In this document: in pieces, positions 22,587 to 30,438 of the stretch | How positions within the stretch are numbered: position 1 is the first letter of the stretch | Layout of the letters: the number at the start of each line of letters is the position of its first letter | DNA from: an uncultured Desulfobacterales bacterium | GTDB lineage: Bacteria > Desulfobacterota > Desulfobulbia > Desulfobulbales > Desulfocapsaceae | Assembly (NCBI GenBank): GCA_937915545.1 | Contig: CALGIJ010000038.1 | Location: forward strand, 124,001-188,000 | Reading direction: 5' to 3' | Length of the DNA stretch: 64,000 nt | Position numbers and translations under genes: made by a program | The notes under the pieces: generated by a model | Database searches by the model: none | Told to the model about the DNA's origin: nothing | Seen by the model: only the letters and a program-made list of their open reading frames with translations

Positions 22587-25428
22587 ATCCCGCAGTCTGC
22601 CGCAGGAGGTCGAGCAGCTCCCTGGCCGCCTCAACCGCCCGCTCGTACTCGATATCCTCGACCAACCCGGCCAACTCGCGCAAGGGCTCGGCAAACCTGG
22701 TGTTCTCGAGCAATCCGGCTACCGTCTCAAGCCGCTCCTCCGCCGCCAGCTCGCCGCGCTGCAGCAGGACGATCATCTCGCGCAGCGCCTCCTCGACCTC
22801 TTCGAGCCTGATGATCGTCGCCTCGGCGCCCAGCGGCGCGGCAGCCTGGTCCTCGCGGCGCACCGGCAGGGCCGACAGCGAGGAGAGAATCTGGTCGAGT
22901 ACATGGATGAAGACCGTCAGGCACTCCCCGGCCCCCTCGCGCTCGTCGTTGCGCACCATGTTCTCCAGGCGCTCGGCGCTGCGCTGCAGCTCGACGGAGC
23001 CGATATAGCCGGAGACCCCCTTGACGGTATGCGCCCGCTTGCCGATCTCCTCCCACTCGCCGGCCGCCGCCCACTGACGCAGCATGGTCGGCAGGGTACC
23101 GAAATTCTTACGGAAGTCGTAGAGCATCTTGACAAACAGGTCGCCCTTGTTGTTGAGCACGCGCAAGGCCTCGATCCGGTCGATCCCCGGCAGCTCGGGC
23201 AGGCCGGCGAGGTCGCCCTCATCCGCGGCCGGGACTGCGGCAGCAGCTGCCGGCGACAGCTTGACGCGGTGGCGCAGCCAGCGCTTGAGCACCTTGTAGA
23301 GGGCGGCGGTGTCGATGGGCTTGGTGATATGGTCGTTCATGCCGGCGGCGAGGCTCTTTTCGCGGTCGCCGGTCATGGCATGAGCGGTCATGGCGATGAT
23401 CGGCAACTCGGCATAGGCGGCCTGGGCGCGGATGCGCCGCGTCGCCTCGAGGCCGTCCATGACCGGCATCTGGATATCCATGAACACCAGATCGAAACTC
23501 CCCCCGGCGAGGGCGTCGAGGCATTCCTGGCCATTGGCGGCAATCACCACCTCCATGCCGACGTCGGTGAGAAATTCCCTCGCCACTTCCTGGTTGATGA
23601 GGTTGTCGTCGACGAGGAGGATGCGCGCCCCGGCGACCTCGACGAGGCGCGGGTCGACGGCCAGCTCGCCGACCAGGGTCGGGGTGACCACCGTCTCCAC
23701 GCCGAGGATGTCGAGCAGGGACTCGTACATCACCGAGGCGTAGACCGGCTTGAGGAGGAAGCCGTCGAGGCCGACCTTCTCCGCCTCGATATAGGCCTCC
23801 TCGCGGCCGTTGGCGGTGACCATGAGCATCGCCGGCACCTTGGCGAGGCGGGCGTTGCCCTTGATGCGCCGCGCCGTCTCGATGCCGTCGATGCCCGGCA
23901 TGATCCAGTCGAGCAGCACTAGGTCGTAGGGCTGACCCTCCTCCACCGCCTCCTCGAGACGGGCGATGGCCGAGAAGCCGTCGATGGCGGTATCGACGGA
24001 GATGCGCAGCGACGAGAGCATCGCCGACAGCACCTCGCGGGCGGCGCCATTGTCGTCGACCACCAGGGCGCGAATGCCAGAGAGGGCGCTCTCCTCCCCG
24101 TCCAGGGCGACCGTCCCCTTATGGGCGAGGCGCAGGACGACGGTGAAGACGAACTCGGTCCCCTGGCCGGGCTCGCTGGTCACCCAGATACGCCCGCCCA
24201 TCAGCTCGGTGAGCTGGCGGCAGATGGCCAGGCCGAGGCCGGTGCCGCCGTATTTACGGGTGATCGAGTCGTCGGCCTGGCTGAAGGCGGAGAAGAGGCG
24301 GGCGATCTGCCCCTGCTGCAAACCGATGCCGGTATCGCGCACCGCAAAACGCAGGACCACCTCGTTCTCGCGCACCTCCTCGGCGGCGACGCTGATCACC
24401 ACCTCACCCTTTTCGGTAAACTTGACGGCATTGCCAGCCAGGTTCATGAGGATCTGGCCAAGGCGCAGGGGGTCGCCGATGAGATTCTGCGGCACCCCGC
24501 CGTCGATGCGGAAGAGGAACTCCAGCCCCTTCTTCTCGGCCTGCATGCCGACGACGTTGGCGATGTTGCCGAGGATCTCCTCGAGGTTGAAGGGCGTCGC
24601 CTCGAGCTGCAGCTTGCCGGCGTCGATCTTCGAAAAGTCGAGGATGTCGTTAATCAGCCCGAGCAGTGTGTTGGCGGAGCTGAGCGCCTTCTCGACGTAG
24701 TTGAGCTGCTTGGCATCGAGGCCGGTCTTCTTGAGCAGCGTCGCCATACCGATGATGCCATTCATCGGCGTGCGGATCTCGTGGCTCATGCGGGCGAGAA
24801 AGTCGCCGCGCGAGGCGTTGGCCGCCTCGGCCTGCTCCTTGGCGTCGATGAGCTCCCGCTCCATCTGCTTCTGCAGGGTGAGGTCCATGGCGGTGAACAG
24901 ATAGCCAACGACCCGGCCGACCGAGCTGAAGAGGCTGGTCACCGACAGGCTCACCGGCAGATGCGAGCCGTCGCGGCAGACGTAGGTCCATTCCTGGGCG
25001 CGGCTCTGGCGGCGCTTGACGAACTGGTCGAAGACCTCCATGTCGCGCAGACGGGTGCCGGGGACGCCGCTGACCATCTCGCCATAATGGTCGAGCTGCT
25101 CGGGCAGGTGCAGGGAGAGGATGTTGCGCTTGTTGATCATCTCCGCCGGGCGGTAGCCAAGCAGGGTCGAGGCGCCTTCGCTGAACAGCTGGATGGTGCC
25201 GTCGAGGTAGGTGGCGATGATCGACAGCTGGGTCGCCCCGTCGAGCACCGCCTGGCGCTCGGCGTTGGCGCTCTGGAAGCGGTGCAGCATCTGCTCGGTC
25301 TGCTCGAACTGCTTGACGACGAAATCGGAGGTGATCTCCGCCGCCTCGCGTGCCACCTTGATCTCGCGGCGCAGCATGTCGATCTCCTGCTGCAGTTCCT
25401 CGCGCGTCTTTTCCCTTAGCCGCTGCAT
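22570..25428 (-). CDS. PAS hybrid sensor histidine kinase (HK-REC-REC-Hpt)
   Basis: A 952-residue cytoplasmic kinase with no membrane segment. An N-terminal coiled coil (1-60) leads to a PAS domain (about 62-190; LDGTIQLFSEGASTLLGYRP). The HisKA helix carries H216 in ARMSHEIRTPMNG. The ATPase follows with GNAVKF, DTGIG and GTGLGLAI motifs (about 330-450), then two receivers (near 460-580 with DLVLLDWIMPG, and 605-725 with DLVFMDIQMPVMDG) and a C-terminal Hpt domain (GKRAHTVKGVSG). Being soluble and directly downstream of a cytoplasmic hydrogenase, with its start overlapping the maturation-protease stop by 13 bases, it may read hydrogenase or redox state through the PAS domain. Its output is probably the diguanylate cyclase gene that overlaps its end. 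Confidence 0.92.
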   Translation of the reverse strand: MQRLREKTREELQQEIDMLRREIKVAREAAEITSDFVVKQFEQTEQMLHRFQSANAERQAVLDGATQLSIIATYLDGTIQLFSEGASTLLGYRPAEMINKRNILSLHLPEQLDHYGEMVSGVPGTRLRDMEVFDQFVKRRQSRAQEWTYVCRDGSHLPVSLSVTSLFSSVGRVVGYLFTAMDLTLQKQMERELIDAKEQAEAANASRGDFLARMSHEIRTPMNGIIGMATLLKKTGLDAKQLNYVEKALSSANTLLGLINDILDFSKIDAGKLQLEATPFNLEEILGNIANVVGMQAEKKGLEFLFRIDGGVPQNLIGDPLRLGQILMNLAGNAVKFTEKGEVVISVAAEEVRENEVVLRFAVRDTGIGLQQGQIARLFSAFSQADDSITRKYGGTGLGLAICRQLTELMGGRIWVTSEPGQGTEFVFTVVLRLAHKGTVALDGEESALSGIRALVVDDNGAAREVLSAMLSSLRISVDTAIDGFSAIARLEEAVEEGQPYDLVLLDWIMPGIDGIETARRIKGNARLAKVPAMLMVTANGREEAYIEAEKVGLDGFLLKPVYASVMYESLLDILGVETVVTPTLVGELAVDPRLVEVAGARILLVDDNLINQEVAREFLTDVGMEVVIAANGQECLDALAGGSFDLVFMDIQMPVMDGLEATRRIRAQAAYAELPIIAMTAHAMTGDREKSLAAGMNDHITKPIDTAALYKVLKRWLRHRVKLSPAAAAAVPAADEGDLAGLPELPGIDRIEALRVLNNKGDLFVKMLYDFRKNFGTLPTMLRQWAAAGEWEEIGKRAHTVKGVSGYIGSVELQRSAERLENMVRNDEREGAGECLTVFIHVLDQILSSLSALPVRREDQAAAPLGAEATIIRLEEVEEALREMIVLLQRGELAAEERLETVAGLLENTRFAEPLRELAGLVEDIEYERAVEAARELLDLLRQTAGYGDGT

Positions 25429-25862
25429 GGGCCCCCACCTTCGGCAATGGCCAGACTGGTGGCCGCGGCCCGGGCGATGGTCTGCGCCGAGCAGCGCCCC
25501 TCGAGACCGACCAGGGTCACTTCTTCGGCCATCTCCCCCTCGCAGACCCGTGGCAGCACGGCCATCAGGTAGGGCAGCCCCGCTTCGTGCCCGTAGTGGC
25601 CGGAACCAACGGCGGCGACGATCTCCTCGCGGTCGATGACGACCATCTCATCCTCGCCGGCGAAGCCGCGCACCTGATCGACGAAGACCACCCGGCCGCC
25701 CCGCTCCAGCAGGGGCAGCAGGTCGAGCCCGGCCAGGCCGCCCTCGACCAGTTCCAGTCCTTCGGGAAGCGCCTGGGCGCGCAGCAGGTCATAGACCTCC
25801 AGCGCGGCGCAGTCTTCGGCGACCAGGCGATTGCCAATGCAGACAATGGCCCGCCTCACCAT
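25416..25862 (-). CDS. [NiFe]-hydrogenase maturation protease
   Basis: A 148-residue endopeptidase of the HycI/HoxM/HupD type, which removes the C-terminal tail of the large subunit after nickel insertion. The N-terminal CIGNRLVAEDCAALEVYDLL has the family GN-x-L-x2-(E/D)D layout with the nickel-sensing acid near residue 16, VVFVDQVRG gives the second acidic site, and GHEAGLPYLMAVL matches the conserved C-terminal region. The start overlaps the large-subunit stop by seven bases and the end overlaps the kinase start by 13 bases. Its presence matches the 15-residue tail on the neighbouring large subunit, showing that the hydrogenase is a processed, catalytic type. Confidence 0.87.
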   Translation of the reverse strand: MVRRAIVCIGNRLVAEDCAALEVYDLLRAQALPEGLELVEGGLAGLDLLPLLERGGRVVFVDQVRGFAGEDEMVVIDREEIVAAVGSGHYGHEAGLPYLMAVLPRVCEGEMAEEVTLVGLEGRCSAQTIARAAATSLAIAEGGGPCSG

Positions 25863-27397
25863 AATCGCCTCCTGGCGGACCCGCCACCCCCCCTGGTCAG
25901 GCAGTGCACGGCACAGACCAGGCAGGGGTCGAAGGAGCGGATGACATGGCCGGCCTGCACCGGGTTGTCGAGATCGGGCAGCGGCGTGCCGATCAGCGCC
26001 TCCTCCCAGGCGCCGCGGCGCCCCTTCTCGTCACGGGGCGAGCCGTTCCAGGCGGTGGGGGTGATGATCTGGTAGGAGACGATCTTCTCGTCCTGCACCG
26101 TCACCCAGTGACCGAGGGCGCCCCGCGCCGCCTGGATCAGGCCGGCGCCGGAGCCATCGGGAATGCCGCTCACCGAGCGGTAGAAACTGTCGCCGGCATG
26201 GCTGGCGGTCTCCTCCAGCCAGCGCGCCATCGGCGCCAGCAGCGAGGCCGGCCGCACCAGACGGGCCAGCTGCCGCACCATGACGTTGGGGCCGCCGTTC
26301 TCGACCAGGCTGACGAAGAGTGGGTCGCCGGCCACCACCCTCTCCGCCAGGGGGCCGGTCTCCACCACTTCGCCGCCATAGCGCGGCGCCTTGACCCAGG
26401 AGTAGAGGCGGCCGCTCTGCCCCGAGGCGTAGGGCTTGGTAGCGCCGACATAGGGGTGCCGCGGGCCGCCGCCCTGCTCATACCAGGAATGGGAGACGTC
26501 CTCGGTGATCTGCTGCGGGTCGAACGGCAGCACGGTGGTGGCCACGGCGTAGCCGGCCGGCAGCAGCCGCCCGTCGACACCCTGCACCGCGGTTTCCTCG
26601 GGCAGGGGCAGGTTGCCATAGGAGAGGTAGCGGTTGGGGCCGCGGCCAAGGCGGTCGAGGCCGGCCTCGCGGCAGAAACGGAGGAAGAAGCCCACCGTCG
26701 ACTCCTGGTGCCGCTCGCTCTCGGCAAGCCAGGCGTCGAGGTCGGCAAGGCTCGCTATCTCCTGCCAGCGCTCGATGCTGCAGCCGAGAATGGCGCTCTC
26801 GTACCAGGAGCGGAAGTTCTCGACGATGATGCGCGACTGGAGCAGCTTGGCAACGTCGGGGATGGCGGTGACCCCGCCGGGAACCATGAACGAGGTGTGC
26901 GGCCACTGCCCGCCGATGATGGCGATGACCTGCACCAGCCGCTTGCTCTCGCGGATGACCTCCACCGCCAGCCGCCCCTCGAGGGGTTGAAAGCGGGCCA
27001 TCGCCTCGGCGGCCAGCGGGTGATCCCCATAGGCGCAGTTGGCGAAATCGGCCATGAACATGAGTACCGACTGCCGCACGTCGCTCTGCACCGTCTCCGC
27101 CATCAAGGCAAGGTTGCGCAGCCGGCAGGCGTTGTCAGGCGGGGTCACCCCGGCGATGCGGTCGAGGGCCTCCGCGGCGGCGTTGAGGTGGGTGATGGAG
27201 CAGATGCCGCAGACGCGCGGGGTCATGACCAGGCCGTCGAGGGCGCCGCGCCCCTGCATCATCGCCTCGAACCCGCGGTACAGGGTGCCGACGCTCCACG
27301 CCTCGCCTACCACCCCCTCGTCCACCTCGACGTTGACCTCGAGGTCACCCTCGGCGCGATTGATCGGGATGTTGATTTCCTTGATTCCTCTCACCAT
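25856..27397 (-). CDS. [NiFe]-hydrogenase large subunit (group-2-type)
   Basis: Catalytic subunit of 513 residues carrying the NiFe centre. The L1 motif is RVCGICSITH with C63 and C66; the L2 motif is DPCLVCAVH with C492, C495 and H498, so all four nickel-binding Cys are present. A 15-residue extension follows H498 (499-513, CLTRGGGG then basic), which must be removed by a protease such as the one encoded next. Sequence style (ILGCSIERW, SHSWYEQGG) is that of the cytoplasmic uptake/sensory group shared with cyanobacterial HupL. Start ATG at 27397 is 80 bases after the small-subunit stop with a weak GGTGG before it. H2 oxidation is the likely reaction. Confidence 0.92.
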   Translation of the reverse strand: MVRGIKEINIPINRAEGDLEVNVEVDEGVVGEAWSVGTLYRGFEAMMQGRGALDGLVMTPRVCGICSITHLNAAAEALDRIAGVTPPDNACRLRNLALMAETVQSDVRQSVLMFMADFANCAYGDHPLAAEAMARFQPLEGRLAVEVIRESKRLVQVIAIIGGQWPHTSFMVPGGVTAIPDVAKLLQSRIIVENFRSWYESAILGCSIERWQEIASLADLDAWLAESERHQESTVGFFLRFCREAGLDRLGRGPNRYLSYGNLPLPEETAVQGVDGRLLPAGYAVATTVLPFDPQQITEDVSHSWYEQGGGPRHPYVGATKPYASGQSGRLYSWVKAPRYGGEVVETGPLAERVVAGDPLFVSLVENGGPNVMVRQLARLVRPASLLAPMARWLEETASHAGDSFYRSVSGIPDGSGAGLIQAARGALGHWVTVQDEKIVSYQIITPTAWNGSPRDEKGRRGAWEEALIGTPLPDLDNPVQAGHVIRSFDPCLVCAVHCLTRGGGGSARRRLW

Positions 27398-27477
27398 GCC
27401 ACCATGTTTGCCGTGCCACCCCTCTCCTGCCGGGGCGGCGATGCATCTTCGCCACCGCCTCTTGCCGCGCAGCGACC

Positions 27478-28413
27478 TTACACCTTGGAGCGCCGCTTGC
27501 GCAAGTGCTCGGGGGCTGCGGCCGCCGCCATTCCCTTGTAGACCATGTAGTGGGCGCGATTGACCCCCATGGGCAGCGCCAGGGGGATGCCCTCGATATT
27601 CGGCGTCTGGAAGAAGGGGTTGGGCCGGGGGAACTCGGGGTCGGTGCAGCCGAAGCAGGGCACCCCCATGCGCGTCTTCGAGGACTGCTGGTTCCACAAG
27701 GACTTGTTGCATGGCCCCGGCACCAGCGGCCCGGCACAGCCCATATGGAAGAAGAGACAGCCCATCTCGCCGAAATCGGATTCCTCGACGCGGTATTCGT
27801 GGTATTCGTTACGGGTGCAGCCCTGATGGACGGTAGTGCCGTACCACTCCAGCGGGCGCTGGTACTTGTCGAGTTCCAGAGGTATCCCCGCCGCCACCGC
27901 CATGAGGGCGCCGGCGACGACATCGTGGTGGCAGGGGCAGCCGGCGAGGTTGATCACCGGCTGGCCGGAGGCGGCGACGAAGTCCGGGCCGAGGAATCCG
28001 CCGCGCCGCTTCTTGAGGAACTGCAGGCCGGTGGATTCGACCACGTCGTCGACGCCGAATCCGCCGAAGCAGGCGCAGGTGCCCACAGCGAGCACCGTTG
28101 CCGCCCGCGAGGCGAGGGCGTAGATGCGTTCCTTCCTGGGGTGGCCGTCGCTGGTGTGGAACATGCCGGTGCCGGCCGGCCCGCAGATCACCGAGCCCTC
28201 GAGGACGAGGATGTCGAGGGGCCGCTCCCCGGAGAGGATTCCCTGGCAGAGCGCTTCGTGTTCACCCGGGGAGATGTTCGACAGAGAAGGGTGCCAGAGC
28301 AGGGAAATGTCCAGAGAGTGCAGCAGACCGAGAAAATCTGGGCTCTCGCCGCTGAGCAGGGAATAGGTGTCGCCACCGCAGCCACCCCCCTGGAACCAGT
28401 AGAGTGTTTTCAC
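27478..28413 (-). CDS. [NiFe]-hydrogenase small subunit (group-2-type, no Tat signal)
   Basis: Iron-sulfur electron-transfer subunit of 311 residues. It starts directly with MKTLYWFQGGGCGGDTYSLL and has no twin-arginine signal, so the enzyme is cytoplasmic. It resembles cyanobacterial HupS and sensory HupU-type subunits (LLWHPSLS, DILVLEGSV, QFLKKRRGGFLG, LAGCPCHHD). Cluster ligands are visible in GTCACFGG, GCTRNEYHEY, GCLFFHMGC, GPCNKSLWN and PCFGCTDPEFP. Only one Cys is in the N-terminal motif where most hydrogenases have two. The start codon is GTG (28411-28413), five bases after AAAGGTGG. It is the first gene of a five-gene minus-strand operon ending in the diguanylate cyclase. Confidence 0.92.
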   Translation of the reverse strand: MKTLYWFQGGGCGGDTYSLLSGESPDFLGLLHSLDISLLWHPSLSNISPGEHEALCQGILSGERPLDILVLEGSVICGPAGTGMFHTSDGHPRKERIYALASRAATVLAVGTCACFGGFGVDDVVESTGLQFLKKRRGGFLGPDFVAASGQPVINLAGCPCHHDVVAGALMAVAAGIPLELDKYQRPLEWYGTTVHQGCTRNEYHEYRVEESDFGEMGCLFFHMGCAGPLVPGPCNKSLWNQQSSKTRMGVPCFGCTDPEFPRPNPFFQTPNIEGIPLALPMGVNRAHYMVYKGMAAAAAPEHLRKRRSKV

Positions 28414-28423
28414 TGAACCACCT

Positions 28424-28451
28424 TTATGCGTTATGCCTTATGCGTTGTGCC
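28424..28451. repeat. Four tandem heptamers upstream of the hydrogenase operon
   Basis: TTATGCG, TTATGCC, TTATGCG, TTGTGCC stand head to tail; as two 14-mers they differ at one position of 14. The array abuts the ribosome-binding site (28417-28424) of the hydrogenase small-subunit gene, so it lies in the 5' leader or promoter. It could be a slippage-prone spacer or a repeated protein-binding site. Confidence 0.75.
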
Positions 28452-28650
28452 CGGTCGCGAGCTTTACGCGCCGTCTCGTACCATCTTTTGCTAGTATCGG
28501 GGATGACATCGGCAAAGTCAACCGCGACCAGCCTCGTGAGAGTTGCTTTTTTATGCAATGATCGACCATTATTGATAAATTTGCCCATTGGTCAAGGGAC
28601 GCCGGCGTTTTTTTTGCCCCCGTTCCCCTGTAAGCCGCAAAGGACATGCC

Positions 28651-29784
28651 ATGACCGCCGCCCGTAAGGATTTTCAGATCTTCGCCAAGCCGATCGGCTG
28701 GCACTGCAACCTGCGCTGCCGGTACTGCTACTATCTCGGCACCAGGCAGGTCTTTTCCGCCGCGCAACCGGCGGCCATGAGCGATGCTCTGCTGCGCCGC
28801 TATATCGAGCACCACCTGCTCGCCCACCCCGGGGAGGTGGTGCGCTTCTCCTGGCATGGCGGGGAGCCGACCCTGCTCGGCCTGGACTTCTTCGAACGTG
28901 TCGTCCAGTTGCAAGGCCGCTTCTGCCCACGGGGCAAGACGGTCGCCAACGGCATCCAGACCAACGGCACCCTCATCGACGAGGCCTGGGCGGCCTTTCT
29001 CGCCAGGCACCACTTTACCGTCGGCCTGAGCCTTGACGGCCCGCAGCCGCTGCACGACCGCTACCGCTGCGGCCCGGGCGGCGAGGGCAGCTTTGCGCGC
29101 GCTCTCGCCGGCTACCAGCAACTGCGGCATCACGGGGTGGCAGTCGAGGCCCTGTGCGTGGTCAATGACGATAACGTCATGTACCCCCTGCAGGTCTACG
29201 AGTTTTTCCGGGAGATCGATGTACGCGCGGTGAGCTTTCTGCCCCTGGTGGAACGGGGAGCGGAGGGGGTGGGCGACGCCTCGGTAGAGCCCGAGGCCTT
29301 CGGCGCCTTTCTCTGCACTATCTTCGACCGCTGGCTGGCGCAAGACATCGGCAGCATTGCCGTGCAGATCTTCGAGGAAGCCTTGCGCACCGCCTTCGGG
29401 GAGGAGCACGCCCTGTGCCTCTTCCGCCCGACCTGCGGCGATATCCCCACGGTGGAGCATAACGGCGACGTCTTCCCCTGCGACCATTACGTCCGGAAGG
29501 AGTACCGCCTCGGCAATATCGCCGGCACGCCCCTTTTCGAAATCCTCCGCTCGCCGCGGGTGGCCGCCTTCGGCAACGACAAGCGGCGCACCCTGCCCCA
29601 GGCCTGCCGGACCTGTCAGGTCCTCGATATGTGCGCCGGAGAATGCCCGAGGAACCGCTTCGTCGACCTGCCCGGCGAAACGATGAAGGGTAATTACCTC
29701 TGCGCCGGCTACAAGATGTTCTTCACCCACTGCCGGCCCTTCGTCGACGAGGTGGCACGGCAGTGGCGCAGCCGGCCGCGGTAA
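28651..29784 (+). CDS. Radical SAM protein, anaerobic sulfatase-maturase (anSME)-like
   Basis: A 377-residue radical SAM/SPASM enzyme. The radical SAM cluster is bound by C19-x3-C23-x2-C26 in GWHCNLRCRYCYYLG. WHGGEPTLLGLDFF and GIQTNGTLIDEAW are the typical next motifs. The C-terminal SPASM region holds auxiliary-cluster Cys in FRPTCGDIPTVEHNGDVFPC and CRTCQVLDMCAGECPRNRF, ending with CAGYKMFF. Anaerobic maturases convert Cys or Ser of sulfatases to formylglycine without O2. No sulfatase gene is in the window, so it may act in trans or on another peptide. AAAGGACATGCC precedes the ATG. It is divergent from the hydrogenase operon. Confidence 0.88.
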   Translation: MTAARKDFQIFAKPIGWHCNLRCRYCYYLGTRQVFSAAQPAAMSDALLRRYIEHHLLAHPGEVVRFSWHGGEPTLLGLDFFERVVQLQGRFCPRGKTVANGIQTNGTLIDEAWAAFLARHHFTVGLSLDGPQPLHDRYRCGPGGEGSFARALAGYQQLRHHGVAVEALCVVNDDNVMYPLQVYEFFREIDVRAVSFLPLVERGAEGVGDASVEPEAFGAFLCTIFDRWLAQDIGSIAVQIFEEALRTAFGEEHALCLFRPTCGDIPTVEHNGDVFPCDHYVRKEYRLGNIAGTPLFEILRSPRVAAFGNDKRRTLPQACRTCQVLDMCAGECPRNRFVDLPGETMKGNYLCAGYKMFFTHCRPFVDEVARQWRSRPR

Positions 29785-29962
29785 CGGGGGCCTCGCCAAT
29801 CCATGATTTTTTTTTGCGATCGGGCGGCAATTCCGCCCATCGGTAACCTATCGGTAAGTGCCTCGCGGTAGAGTGAGCCCAGCGCGCAGCGGGCAGATCC
29901 GAGTCCCGCCCCCAGCCTTGGGGGCGTCGTCGTCACACTCTTTCCCGGATGGAGGCAGCACC

Positions 29963-30145
29963 ATGGAACACTTGCAGATGGTTATCGGCATCCTCTTCGT
30001 CCCCGTGCTCCTGCAGATCCTTCTCCCCCTCGTTTTGCTCCTCGGTTTTTTCCTCCGCCGCCTGACGGCCCCCATCTTCCCCGGGCCATGGCGCAGCAGC
30101 GCGGCTGCCGGGGCGCCCTGCGCCACCTCGTCACCACAGGCCTGA
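29963..30145 (+). CDS. Small membrane protein, cassette gene A (copy 2)
   Basis: A 60-residue protein, the same length as its paralogue at 15600-15782. After MEHLQ comes one hydrophobic helix (about residues 6-31, MVIGILFVPVLLQILLPLVL) and then an Arg/Ala/Pro-rich tail unrelated to that of copy 1. GGAGG precedes the ATG by seven bases. The helix is conserved while the tail is not, which points to selection on the membrane part. It is followed after 65 bases by gene B copy 2. It lies between the anSME-like gene and the dienelactone hydrolase gene. No family recognised; function unknown. Confidence 0.72.
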   Translation: MEHLQMVIGILFVPVLLQILLPLVLLLGFFLRRLTAPIFPGPWRSSAAAGAPCATSSPQA

Positions 30146-30210
30146 GCCTGGTTATGATGCCCACGCCACCCCACACTCTCTCAGCAGCTATCGATCAAAG
30201 AAGGAAGATT

Positions 30211-30378
30211 ATGCGCCACCGCGACCACAATGCCATCTGGCGACGCTGGGAGCTCTACCCGGAACGGCAGAAGGAAGCCATCCTCGAGGAGTTCCGCCGC
30301 CGGCTCCCCGACGACCACTACAACAAGGAGTTCCTCCTCGAGTTTCTCAAGGAGAAGTTCGAGCGCCAGGACGGCTGA
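30211..30378 (+). CDS. Small soluble protein, cassette gene B (copy 2)
   Basis: A 55-residue charged helical protein, paralogue of the gene at 15826-16002. The shared core is W-x2-WE-x-Y-x3-QKEAILEEFRR, LPDDH and then K-x2-L-x2-FL-x-EK. AAGGAAG lies just before the ATG. Upstream is gene A copy 2 in the same direction. The next gene, a dienelactone hydrolase, is on the other strand and ends about 60 bases away. The strict conservation of QKEAILEEFRR and LPDDH against drift elsewhere is good evidence for function. No known domain recognised. Confidence 0.75.
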   Translation: MRHRDHNAIWRRWELYPERQKEAILEEFRRRLPDDHYNKEFLLEFLKEKFERQDG

Positions 30379-30438
30379 CCCCGCCGCGAGGGGCGGCGGG
30401 GATGCCAACCGGCGTCGAGGAGGGCTGGGGGCGCCGGC

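Noticed and set aside
25856..28413. Classical H2-sensing regulatory hydrogenase (HupUV/HoxBC)
   Set aside because: The large subunit keeps a 15-residue C-terminal tail and has a dedicated maturation protease, which regulatory hydrogenases normally lack. A signalling role is kept only as a hypothesis.
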